Shown: piece after piece, positions 57,137-64,000 of the stretch | How positions within the stretch are numbered: position 1 is the stretch's first letter | How the letters are laid out: each line of letters starts with the position of its first letter | Origin: an uncultured Candidatus Peregrinibacteria bacterium | GTDB taxonomy: Bacteria; Patescibacteriota; Gracilibacteria; Peribacterales; Peribacteraceae | Direction of reading: 5' to 3' | Length of the DNA stretch: 64,000 nucleotides | Assembly (NCBI GenBank): GCA_903854335.1 | Contig: CAINVY010000013.1 | Span: 1-64,000, forward strand | The notes under the pieces: model-generated | Databases searched by the model: none | What the model was told of the DNA's origin: nothing | The model's input: the letters and a program-made list of their open reading frames with translations, nothing else | Translations under genes and position numbers: made by a program

Positions 57137-58222
57137 ATGTCTCCGAAGAGAAAACACACACACAGACGGCACCGGATCCTCTTCCTCCTCGCGGTCGTCG
57201 TGATGATCTGCGCGACGTTCCTGCGGATGGGAAGCGGAAGCACGGTCAGCGCAATGATGCTCAACCGATCGCCGATGTCGTATCCGTGGGTGGTCTTCAG
57301 CGCGCAGGACATGGAGAGAGGCGTGGTGGCAATGAAGGACACGAACATCGTTTTCCATCTTCCGATCTCCATGGTTGATACGTTCCGTGAAGATCTTCTC
57401 GGATACCGTGGAGATAAAGTGCGGTACTGGGGATACTGTTTCGCCGATCCCGGGAACACCGGACGCCCGCCCAATTCGGTGGGGCTCCCCGGCAATCTCT
57501 TCCTCTCGGAGGCGGAACGCGCGGCGAGAGGGGAACTGGATCCACACGCAACGCAGCAATACTCGCTGACGCATCTCCCGAGTGCGCGGGACTTGGCGAT
57601 CTACGGGCAGGGCAACAATCAGCACGGAGCGATTCATCACTCGCTCGATACCTTTCACGGCGGAGACACGTGCTACCTCATGACGGCGGATAATCTCGAT
57701 ATCGGCATCGACAGCGATATGGACGGTCTCAATAATTCTCTGGAGAAGAAGTTCGGCACGGATCCGAACAATGGCGATACGGACGGAGACGGTCTTATGG
57801 ACGGCGTGGAAGTCTTCAATTTCCAGACCGACCCGCTCAATCCCGATACGGACGGTGATGGCATTCCCGATGGCGTGGAGGTGCATGGGCACGATCACAT
57901 TCAGATCGGTGATACCGATCCGAGGAATCCCGATACCGATAGAGACGGACTCTGCGACGGATGGTGCCAAATGGATCGATCGGGACAGTTTTGCAATGTC
58001 CTTCTGGACGGCTCCATGAACGGTCGCTTCCACTGCATCTCGACAGCCAGGTGGGCCGGTGAGGACAAGAACCTCAACGGGAAGGTCGATCCGGGAGAGA
58101 CAGATCCCACGAGGTTTTCGACGGCGGGCAACGGCATCTCCGACGGAGCCGTGTTCTACCAGCAACTTCTCCAGCAGCAATATCCCAACGCTTCTTCCTC
58201 ATCCTCGTCTTCTTTCCACTAA
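57137..58222 (+). CDS. exported protein with calcium-binding TSP3-type repeats
   Basis: 361 residues. A basic start and one hydrophobic helix ([16 protein letters not shown], about 14-30) act as a signal or anchor. A region without a recognised domain (about 40-190) is followed by thrombospondin type 3-like Asp-rich repeats (about 190-280; [47 protein letters not shown]), which bind calcium in known proteins. The end is a poly-Ser tail. It is probably a cell-surface protein. The following gene starts 5 bases after its stop, so the two are likely co-expressed. Confidence 0.75.
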   Translation: MSPKRKHTHRRHRILFLLAVVVMICATFLRMGSGSTVSAMMLNRSPMSYPWVVFSAQDMERGVVAMKDTNIVFHLPISMVDTFREDLLGYRGDKVRYWGYCFADPGNTGRPPNSVGLPGNLFLSEAERAARGELDPHATQQYSLTHLPSARDLAIYGQGNNQHGAIHHSLDTFHGGDTCYLMTADNLDIGIDSDMDGLNNSLEKKFGTDPNNGDTDGDGLMDGVEVFNFQTDPLNPDTDGDGIPDGVEVHGHDHIQIGDTDPRNPDTDRDGLCDGWCQMDRSGQFCNVLLDGSMNGRFHCISTARWAGEDKNLNGKVDPGETDPTRFSTAGNGISDGAVFYQQLLQQQYPNASSSSSSSFH

Positions 58223-58227
58223 GCCGT

Positions 58228-58755
58228 ATGCTTACTCTTCTCTCCCTCTTCTTCCTGCACTCGTCCGTGCAACCTGCGCTCGCATACCTCACGCCTGAGG
58301 AAATGTTTCTGCAGGATCAGAGCCAGTTTTACGGAACGGCCGGAGTGGCGCTCCCCATCAACCCCAGACGGGCACAGGCGAATGCGCAGGCCGACGCCGC
58401 TTCTCGTCAAGCTACCGCCTCTTCCCAGTCGGCTGCCTATCAGGCGGTTGTACACTCGTCGTCTTCCGTTTCTTCGGATGATCATCATGCGCAGAACAAC
58501 CAAGCGAATTTCTGGAACCCCTCGACGGATGCCAGTAACACCAACCTCGATCCGGAGACAATACGCATGCTCAAGCAGCTTGAGTATCAGAGTCATCTCC
58601 AGTCGATGCAGTTGACGGAGCCACCGCCGTCCGGTTCGCGGCCTCTTGCCTCGAGCGGTCCCGGGATGGTCGTTGCGTTTGGCGCCACGATTCTCGCGGT
58701 CGGTGTGACGACGTTCGTCGCATGGAAGCGCAAGATACGTGGCATGTCCTTCTGA
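58228..58755 (+). CDS. exported single-pass protein, partner of the TSP3 gene
   Basis: 175 residues: a signal peptide (MLTLLSLFFLHSSVQPALA), a polar Gln/Ala/Ser-rich body (about 22-140) and a C-terminal membrane helix (GMVVAFGATILAVGVTTFVA, about 145-164) with a short basic end (WKRKIRGMSF). Topology would place the body outside and the C-terminus inside. It is 5 bases from the TSP3-type gene. The signal plus C-terminal helix and basic tail recalls sorting-signal layouts, but no LPxTG-like motif is present. Function unknown. Confidence 0.65.
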   Translation: MLTLLSLFFLHSSVQPALAYLTPEEMFLQDQSQFYGTAGVALPINPRRAQANAQADAASRQATASSQSAAYQAVVHSSSSVSSDDHHAQNNQANFWNPSTDASNTNLDPETIRMLKQLEYQSHLQSMQLTEPPPSGSRPLASSGPGMVVAFGATILAVGVTTFVAWKRKIRGMSF

Positions 58756-58872
58756 GGATCCGCTACCGAAAAGAACGTCTTCCAGGCCTTACGGAGGCGC
58801 AAAATCGATCTGCAATTCCTCGGGGAAATTGCTCGGAGAGAGACGGGTACGGAATCTGCTACTGTAGCGGTC

Positions 58873-60561
58873 ATGGAGGGCTTGTCGATCACGGGCAAAC
58901 GCTGGGTTATCGAAGATGATTTTCGACGATTCCCGGGAGATGAGAAAGACTACGCCGCATCTCTGCTCTCGCATTTTCGCAGCCACCGCGGACTCGATAC
59001 CAAGTTTGCGCTGCCTTTCGCTGAGCCCGGGAGCGAGCCGTTTGATATGGGAAAAGCATTGGAGCGCACACAGCAGGCGATCGTGCAGAATGAACGCGTG
59101 GCGATCTTCGGAGATTTTGATTGTGACGGCATCACATCCGTGTGTCAGCTCTCTCGTGCTTTCGAACGACGCGGACTGCAGCCGCTCTTGCGTCTGCCCC
59201 AACGGGTGACGGAAGGGTATGGACTCCGTCTGTCTCAGGTCGAAGAGTTTGCCCGTGCGGGAGTGACACTCCTCTTCCTGCTCGATACGGGGATCGTGGC
59301 GCACACGGAGATCGATGCGGCTGCTCATGCGGGGATGGATGTCATCATTCTCGATCACCATCGTCTTCCGCAGAAGTTGCCCAATGCGTTTGCCATTCTC
59401 CATCCGTCTCTCGCCGCGCATCCCGGGATTGCTCTGGCAGCGGCGGGTGTTGTGTTCGGGTTTGTTTCCGCGCTCGAAGCGAAGGAAGGCACCAAGGAGT
59501 GGAACGGCAGAGAGGAGGATCTTGCGCTGGCTGCGATCGGTACCGTCGCGGATCTCGTGAAGCTCCAGGGAGAGAATCGTGAGCTCGTGCAGGCGGGGAT
59601 TGCGGCACTCGAACGTGCGCAAGAAGGCCCAATCTTCGAGCTGCGTCGCGCGGCGGGTATCGTCGGCACGCTCACGAGCAGAGATATCGGTTTTCGCATC
59701 GCGCCGCGACTCAACGCCGCTGGCCGGATGGATGATCCGATGATCGCGCTGAAGGCGCTTCGCGGTGATAGGGAATCCTTGCTGCTCCTCGATCATCTCA
59801 ACACGCTTCGTCAGGACAGCGTCCGCGGTATTCTCTCGCGCCTTGGTCGCGAACCGGCGGGGGAAGAGACGGCCTTTCTCTGCCTCGCCTCCCGAGAGTA
59901 TCCCGCCGGAGTGGTGGGGCTTGTTGCCGGGAAACTTGTCGAGACGCATGGGAGACCCTGTCTCGTGGCGCACATTCATGGCGAGAGGTGCACGGCTTCG
60001 CTACGCAGCATTCCGGGATACGACGTGACGGAAGCGATTCGTTCCTGCAGCGATCTCCTCCTGACGTTCGGCGGACACAGTGCCGCGGCGGGTTGCACGT
60101 TCCTTCTCTCCGAGTTTCCGCAACTCTCCGCTCGCCTAAACGCGCACGCGCGTGAGCGTCTTACCCCTGAGCGCCTCTGCCCAATCCTTGCGATCGATGG
60201 AGTGCTCGATCCCGATCGCATCTCACTCTCCCTCTGCGCGGCACTCTCCTCCCTCGAGCCGTTCGGAGAGGGGAACAAGGAACCGCGTTTCCTTCTGCCC
60301 GGGGTGCAATTTTCCGCGCTCAAGAGAGTCGGACGCGACTTCTCTCATTTGCAGGGCATGATTCATTCGTTCAAATTGGTGGGATTCGGACTCGGATCCT
60401 TCTTCGAGCGCATGCCGCAGATCGCCGATGTCGCCTGTCGTCTCTCCATCGATGCGTGGAATGGCACGCAAAAAGCGCAACTCATCGTCGAGGACGTACG
60501 CGCGGCATCTTCAGTTTCCTTGGTAGAGTCTGAAAAACAAGTTGGAGCTGTGAAGACATAA
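58873..60561 (+). CDS. recJ: single-stranded-DNA exonuclease RecJ
   Basis: 562 residues, the usual RecJ size. 5'-3' exonuclease of recombination and mismatch repair. DHH motifs: IFGDFDCDGITS (motif I), LLDTGIVAH, the DHH of IILDHHRLP (about residue 160), and IGTVADLVKL. The DHHA1 domain has the GGHSAAAGCTF motif (about residue 400), and the C-terminal OB-fold follows. A TACTGT box ends 7 bases before the ATG. With recR in the same window this supports a RecFOR-type repair route. Confidence 0.93.
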   Translation: MEGLSITGKRWVIEDDFRRFPGDEKDYAASLLSHFRSHRGLDTKFALPFAEPGSEPFDMGKALERTQQAIVQNERVAIFGDFDCDGITSVCQLSRAFERRGLQPLLRLPQRVTEGYGLRLSQVEEFARAGVTLLFLLDTGIVAHTEIDAAAHAGMDVIILDHHRLPQKLPNAFAILHPSLAAHPGIALAAAGVVFGFVSALEAKEGTKEWNGREEDLALAAIGTVADLVKLQGENRELVQAGIAALERAQEGPIFELRRAAGIVGTLTSRDIGFRIAPRLNAAGRMDDPMIALKALRGDRESLLLLDHLNTLRQDSVRGILSRLGREPAGEETAFLCLASREYPAGVVGLVAGKLVETHGRPCLVAHIHGERCTASLRSIPGYDVTEAIRSCSDLLLTFGGHSAAAGCTFLLSEFPQLSARLNAHARERLTPERLCPILAIDGVLDPDRISLSLCAALSSLEPFGEGNKEPRFLLPGVQFSALKRVGRDFSHLQGMIHSFKLVGFGLGSFFERMPQIADVACRLSIDAWNGTQKAQLIVEDVRAASSVSLVESEKQVGAVKT

Positions 60562-60677
60562 AGTATGGTTCGTGGCTCGCTTCTTCCTTCAGAAAATTAT
60601 CCTGTCAGCCTGAGGTGCTTTTTGCATAGCAAAAAGCCACGAAGGCAACGTGCGAGCACCTCACCATGACACTTTAT
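60558..60677. repeat. palindromic repeat element, copy 4
   Basis: ATGGTTCGTGGCTCGC, TGTCAGCCTGAGGTGC, TTTTTGC/GCAAAAA, GCGAGCACCTCACCATGACA. Outer stem ATAAAG (60558-60563) with CTTTAT (60672-60677). The stop codons of recJ and of the convergent XRE gene lie in or at the outer stem. Confidence 0.85.
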
Positions 60678-60898
60678 ACTGGGGCCAGCTTTCCTTCCAT
60701 CGAGAAGACTTCCGTGAGCGGCACGGTGAGTGCGGAAGCGATCTTGTAGGCGAGGAGGACGGAGGGATTCGTGCGGCCGCGTTCGATCGACATGATCGTC
60801 TGACGACTCACCCCCGTGCGTAGCGCCAGCTCTTCCTGCGTCATACTCCTCTCGAATCTCAGGCGGCGGATGGCGTTCTTGAGGATGACGGTCGACAT
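60674..60898 (-). CDS. XRE-family helix-turn-helix transcriptional regulator
   Basis: 74 residues, a single Cro/C1-type HTH: RLRFERSMTQEELALRTGVS (given in parts: MTQEELALRTGVSRQTIMSIERG) with the recognition helix SRQTIMSIERGRTNPS, as in small YgzD-like regulators. It is too short for a ligand domain. Not adjacent to a toxin gene; the neighbour on the other side is hsp20, divergently transcribed 190 bases away, a possible target. Confidence 0.9.
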   Translation of the reverse strand: MSTVILKNAIRRLRFERSMTQEELALRTGVSRQTIMSIERGRTNPSVLLAYKIASALTVPLTEVFSMEGKLAPV

Positions 60899-61088
60899 AG
60901 GCGGGAGGAGGGGAGCGAAACGACTTCACATCATGCGATGGATGTCTCTACCGCCGCATTGTACTGATGGATGTCGTGTGGGCAAGTTCGAATTTCGAAA
61001 CACGCAAGCGGCCAAGAGCAGAAACCGATACTCGTGACAACTGATCTTCTTTGCGGGAATGAACGCATTTTTGATACGATAAGAGGCC

Positions 61089-61529
61089 ATGGGATCGTCT
61101 CCCTTTCACGGGATCTTCAGCGCGCTTAACCATGGGACGGATGATGCCGATGACGGCGTTGCCCTGCCCCAGGAAGACAAAGGCAAACGCAGTGCGGCGG
61201 AGCCGGGGAAAGTCGCAGTGGATATTTTCGAGCAGGATGATTACTACATCATCAAGGCGCCGATTGCCGGTGTCAGACTGGCCGATCTCGATATCGAAGT
61301 GAATGACAATGTCCTGACGGTGCGGGGCTTTCGTAAGCAGACCGATGCCGTCGAGAGCGATCAGTACTATCTACAGGAGTGTTTCTACGGGCCTTTCTCG
61401 CGCAGCGTCACGCTTCCCTTCCCGATCGATCCACGGAAGGTGCGTGCGACCTTCAACAAAGAGTGCATCCTGAAGATCCTCGTGCAGAAGGAGGAGAAGG
61501 TGAAGATCGTGAAGATCAACGAGGGATGA
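61089..61529 (+). CDS. small heat-shock protein Hsp20
   Basis: 146 residues: a polar acidic N-terminus (about 1-40), the alpha-crystallin domain (about 42-135; VDIFEQDDYYIIKAPIAG, NVLTVRGFRKQ, ECFYGPFSRSVTLPFPID, KECILKILVQKEE) and a short C-terminal tail without a clear IxI motif (VKIVKINEG). It is an ATP-independent holdase for unfolded proteins. TACGAT stands 8 bases before the ATG. No CIRCE-like operator seen. Confidence 0.93.
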   Translation: MGSSPFHGIFSALNHGTDDADDGVALPQEDKGKRSAAEPGKVAVDIFEQDDYYIIKAPIAGVRLADLDIEVNDNVLTVRGFRKQTDAVESDQYYLQECFYGPFSRSVTLPFPIDPRKVRATFNKECILKILVQKEEKVKIVKINEG

Positions 61530-61567
61530 GCGGTGATTGTTGCACAAAGAGGTACAATACCTCCTCT

Positions 61568-62107
61568 ATGAGTATTGTGACGAAGACGGGCGACGACGGA
61601 GAGACGGGACTTGCCGATGGCAGCCGCCTTCCCAAGTCGGACAGTCGCTTTCATGCCGTTGGGACGGTGGATGAATTGAATGCGGTGATCGGGGAAGTCC
61701 TTGCGGAGGATAAAGCGATGCCCGAACGCCAGCATCTGGAACGACTCCAGCATCTGCTCTTTCGTCTCGGTGCGGATCTCTCGATGCCGCTTGATGGGAA
61801 GGTTGCGACGAAGCGGATAGAGGAGGGGCACATTCAGGAAATCGAAACGCGGATCAGCGAAATCGAAGCGGAGATCATTCCCCTTTCACAGTTTATCCTT
61901 CCCGGAGGAACGCTGGCGGCATCTCGCCTCCACGTCGCGCGAACAGTGTGTCGTAGGGCGGAACGATGGGCGGTCACCCTTTCGGAATTCGAACCCGTGA
62001 GCAAGCGAGCCTTGACCTTCCTCAACCGCGTCGGCGACTATCTCTTTCTCGCGGCACGCCGAACGAACCGCGCGGCGGGAGCGGCTGAAGTGCAGACGAC
62101 GTACTGA
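61568..62107 (+). CDS. PduO-type cob(I)alamin adenosyltransferase
   Basis: 179 residues from ATG 61568 (MSIVTKTGDDGETGL); a TACAAT box ends 9 bases upstream, so a frame open from 61379 over hsp20 is not used. It transfers adenosyl from ATP to Co(I) to make adenosylcobalamin. Motifs: TKTGDDGETGLADGSR (ATP site, residues 5-20), VDELNAVIGEV, RLGADLSMP, ILPGGTLAASRLHVARTVCRRAER and FLNRVGDYLF. No cobalamin-dependent enzyme is in the window, so the use of the cofactor is unknown. Confidence 0.92.
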   Translation: MSIVTKTGDDGETGLADGSRLPKSDSRFHAVGTVDELNAVIGEVLAEDKAMPERQHLERLQHLLFRLGADLSMPLDGKVATKRIEEGHIQEIETRISEIEAEIIPLSQFILPGGTLAASRLHVARTVCRRAERWAVTLSEFEPVSKRALTFLNRVGDYLFLAARRTNRAAGAAEVQTTY

Positions 62108-62108
62108 C

Positions 62109-62435
62109 TCACCGGGTCCAGAATTTCAGGAAGACGAGGAGCAGGAAGAATGACGAGAGGGGAATCGCGACGCTGTACGCCAGGGCAACGGATTTCTTTT
62201 CCTGTGTTTGCATGCTTAGAAAGAAGCTAAGTCCTCCGTAGAGGATCGCCGTCAGCGCCAATGGGAGGTCGGCGATCTGCATCCAGTACGCCGGCCAGGG
62301 GGTCGCGATGTCGTTTCGCAGCAAGACAAACGCCGCGAAGAACGTCGTTCCCAGGATGAAGAAGATGACGGCTGAGAGTTGATGCAGAAATCGCAACACG
62401 GGAAGAAGTATATCCCAAATGGAGATTTCCATCAT
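62109..62435 (-). CDS. small membrane protein, three helices
   Basis: 108 residues with three hydrophobic segments (LLPVLRFLHQLSAVIFFILGTTFF in parts, LPLALTAILYGGLSFFL, AYSVAIPLSSFFLLLVFLKF). The first has a His that could bind haem or a quinone, as in DUF420/DUF2269-like proteins, but this is only a resemblance. It converges with the adenosyltransferase gene (stops one base apart). Function unknown. Confidence 0.65.
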   Translation of the reverse strand: MMEISIWDILLPVLRFLHQLSAVIFFILGTTFFAAFVLLRNDIATPWPAYWMQIADLPLALTAILYGGLSFFLSMQTQEKKSVALAYSVAIPLSSFFLLLVFLKFWTR

Positions 62436-62488
62436 CCGACTTCACAAAACCAGGCTCGTCACGAAGAAGGAATAGCAAACCCCGGGGT

Positions 62489-62644
62489 TTAAAGGCTCCT
62501 CTTCTTTTTCTTGTGCTGCACGGTCAGTCGCTTGCGGCCGACTCTGCGTCGGTTCGCGAGGACCTTTCGGCCATCGGCGGTCTTGCTGCGCTTAAGGTAT
62601 CCGTGGGTGCGTAGCCGTCTGCGCCATCGAAGCTTGTTCAACAT
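62489..62644 (-). CDS. rpmH: 50S ribosomal protein bL34
   Basis: A 51-residue basic protein with the conserved bL34 pattern: RRRLRTHGYLKRSKTADGRK and VLANRRRVGRKRLTV. The N-terminus MLNKLRWRR lacks the usual KRTFQPS start but the rest is clear. It sits in the large ribosomal subunit. A possible promoter (TTGCCT, 17 bases, TACCCT) ends 9 bases before the ATG. It is not followed by rnpA, its near-universal neighbour. Confidence 0.93.
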   Translation of the reverse strand: MLNKLRWRRRLRTHGYLKRSKTADGRKVLANRRRVGRKRLTVQHKKKKRSL

Positions 62645-62840
62645 AGCTGGGGCAGGGTAGCGGGTTCGAGCGGGGAAGGCAAACCCACGGTTTTGCTTCT
62701 ACGGGCCATTCATTTCCCTCCAATGGGTTGCTTTGGACATACGGATCCCGCGTTCGCGACATTTTTCTCTCTCGTGCGTCGCCGTGTCACAAAGGAGAAG
62801 AGATCTCCACTCTTCGCTGTCTGGATCGAAAAGGAAAAGC

Positions 62841-62846
62841 TATACT
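62841..62846 (+). promoter_or_regulatory. -10 box of M16 peptidase gene
   Basis: TATACT, 8 bases before ATG 62855. Confidence 0.5.
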
Positions 62847-62854
62847 GCGGCACC

Positions 62855-64000
62855 ATGTTCTCCGTCTCCACGCTCCCCACAGGTCTTCGTGTCCTCACCG
62901 TCCCGCTCGAGAGCACGGCGGCCGTTACCGTTCTCGTTTTCGTCGGAGCCGGCTCGCGTTACGAAGTGGAGAAGGAGCGCGGCATCAGTCACTTCCTCGA
63001 GCACATGTTTTTCAAGGGCGGGAAGAAGTACCTGAGCACAAAGGCGGTGAGCGCTGCGATCGACGGAGTCGGCGGAGAATTTAACGCATTCACCGGAAAG
63101 GAATACGCGGGGTACTACGTGAAGGTGGCCAAAGAGGAGAAGGAACTCGCCTGCGATGTCCTCAGTGACATGCTCCTCCATGCCACATTCCCTCCCGAGG
63201 AAATCGAGAAGGAACGCGGTGTGATTATGGAGGAGGAGCGGATGTACCAGGACACGCCGATGTATCGGGCCGGGTGGGATTTTGAAGAACTCATTCTTGG
63301 GAACACGCCGCTCGGATGGGACACGATCGGGAAGGAGGAGGTGATTCGCACCGTGACGCAGGAGGATTTTGTTAGGCACAAGCAGGCGCTTTACACGCCG
63401 CACAATACCGTCATTGCGTTTGCGGGAAACATCACCCACGAGACGGCGGTCTCTCTTGCGCAGCAGTACTTCGGCGGACTCAGCGGCTCGACGAGTCGGG
63501 GGTTCGAAACATTCTCTGGCTATGGAGAGAAGCGCGTGTTTCTCCGGACGAAGAATACCGAGCAGGCGCACCTCGTCCTCGGCGTCCCCGGTGTGTCGTC
63601 GCTTCACGATGATTACTTCGCGCAGAAGCTCCTCTCGATCATCCTCGGCGGCAACATGAGCTCGCGCATGTTCTTGAACATTCGCGAAGCGAAGGGGCTG
63701 TGCTACTACATCTCGACGGATGCGGACAGCTACCTCGATGCCGGCGCCATTTCCACGCGGGCGGGCGTCGATCAATCGCGGCTGCCCGAAGCCATTTCCG
63801 CCATCTTCGCCGAGTACGTTTCTTGCGCGGAACAGGGGGTGACGCAGGAGGAGGTGGAACGGGCGAAGGCGTACTTCAAGGGGAAGGTCACGCTGTCGCT
63901 CGAGGACAGCGAAGAGTGCGCGCACTTCTACGGGAAGCAGCAGTTGCTCTATCCACTGACGCGGGATCTCCCCGCGTACTTCGGCGAGATCGATAAGGTA
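62855..64000 (+). CDS. M16-family zinc metallopeptidase, N-terminal part
   Basis: The frame is open from ATG 62855 to the window end (382 residues), so the C-terminus is missing; M16B enzymes are about 410-430 residues. The inverted zinc motif HFLEH (HxxEH, about residues 49-53) is followed about 75 residues later by the third ligand region EKERGVIMEEERM. The opening TLPTGLRVLTVPLESTAAVT and GVGGEFNAFTGKEYAGYY are typical. It degrades peptides or processed leader sequences. TATACT ends 8 bases before the ATG. Confidence 0.93.
   Translation, partial: MFSVSTLPTGLRVLTVPLESTAAVTVLVFVGAGSRYEVEKERGISHFLEHMFFKGGKKYLSTKAVSAAIDGVGGEFNAFTGKEYAGYYVKVAKEEKELACDVLSDMLLHATFPPEEIEKERGVIMEEERMYQDTPMYRAGWDFEELILGNTPLGWDTIGKEEVIRTVTQEDFVRHKQALYTPHNTVIAFAGNITHETAVSLAQQYFGGLSGSTSRGFETFSGYGEKRVFLRTKNTEQAHLVLGVPGVSSLHDDYFAQKLLSIILGGNMSSRMFLNIREAKGLCYYISTDADSYLDAGAISTRAGVDQSRLPEAISAIFAEYVSCAEQGVTQEEVERAKAYFKGKVTLSLEDSEECAHFYGKQQLLYPLTRDLPAYFGEIDKV

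Noticed and set aside
57074-58180. A 369-codon N-terminal extension of dnaJ
   Set aside because: It is antisense to the TSP3-type gene, and the J domain begins at ATG 57073, 7 bases after a -10 box.
1-64000. Recoded TGA (glycine) as in Gracilibacteria/Absconditabacteria
   Set aside because: Many clear genes, including the two surface proteins and smpB, end at TGA at the expected length, and no in-frame TGA is needed inside any recognised gene.

Overview
The window reads as a chromosomal segment of a Patescibacteria (CPR) bacterium with the standard genetic code (TGA is used as a stop throughout) and roughly balanced base composition. The gene set, the many small alanine/lysine-rich hypothetical proteins and the TIGR03790-like surface proteins suggest a Peregrinibacteria/Peribacteria-type organism. 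That placement is inference; no rRNA is present to confirm it.

Layout. 1-1.35 kb: end of an unknown operon. 1.35-11.3 kb: housekeeping and envelope genes (secA, tsaB, a family-2 glycosyltransferase, nusA, a DEDDh exonuclease fused to a degenerate DinG-like module, a polyprenyl-phosphate sugar transferase). 11.4-12.3 kb: RNase P RNA and tRNA-Thr on opposite strands with interlocked promoters. 12.3-17.9 kb: an accessory island with a broken second tRNA-Thr copy, three small membrane proteins and two large caspase-like proteins. 18-31.3 kb: purH, a GT-C-like protein, recR, smpB, a prepilin peptidase, a cytidylyltransferase, a PP2C-like membrane protein, a three-copy small-gene array and RNase J. 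31.4-42.3 kb: a HAD hydrolase, two giant surface proteins with different wall-binding ends, pyrC, pyrB and a flippase. 42.4-47.2 kb: a five-gene operon of unknown function. 47.2-51.2 kb: a PAP2-like protein, proS, a GT-C-like protein and a tRNA-Trp locus with a broken second copy. 51.4-64 kb: ppa, topA, HU, a Jag/KhpB-like RNA-binding protein, dnaJ, a TSP3-type surface protein, recJ, an XRE regulator, hsp20, an adenosyltransferase, rpmH and the start of an M16 peptidase.

Three patterns cut across the genes. First, many genes have a -10 box placed only 5-9 bases, very often exactly 6, before the ATG or GTG, and Shine-Dalgarno motifs are hard to find; leaderless mRNAs appear to be common. Second, the intergenic DNA carries structured repeats: a ~110-150 bp palindromic element (four copies) whose outer stems differ between copies yet stay self-complementary, and long hairpins built from 7-bp units (six copies, plus a tract inside pyrC). 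Third, paralogous genes repeatedly share a nearly identical promoter and N-terminal cassette and then diverge.

The best candidates for undescribed biology are the caspase-like pair with its neighbouring small membrane proteins, the five-gene operon, the compact terminator-bounded RNA at 40.5 kb, the palindromic element, and the two tRNA fragments split in the anticodon loop. All coordinates and motifs were read by eye; no database search was possible.
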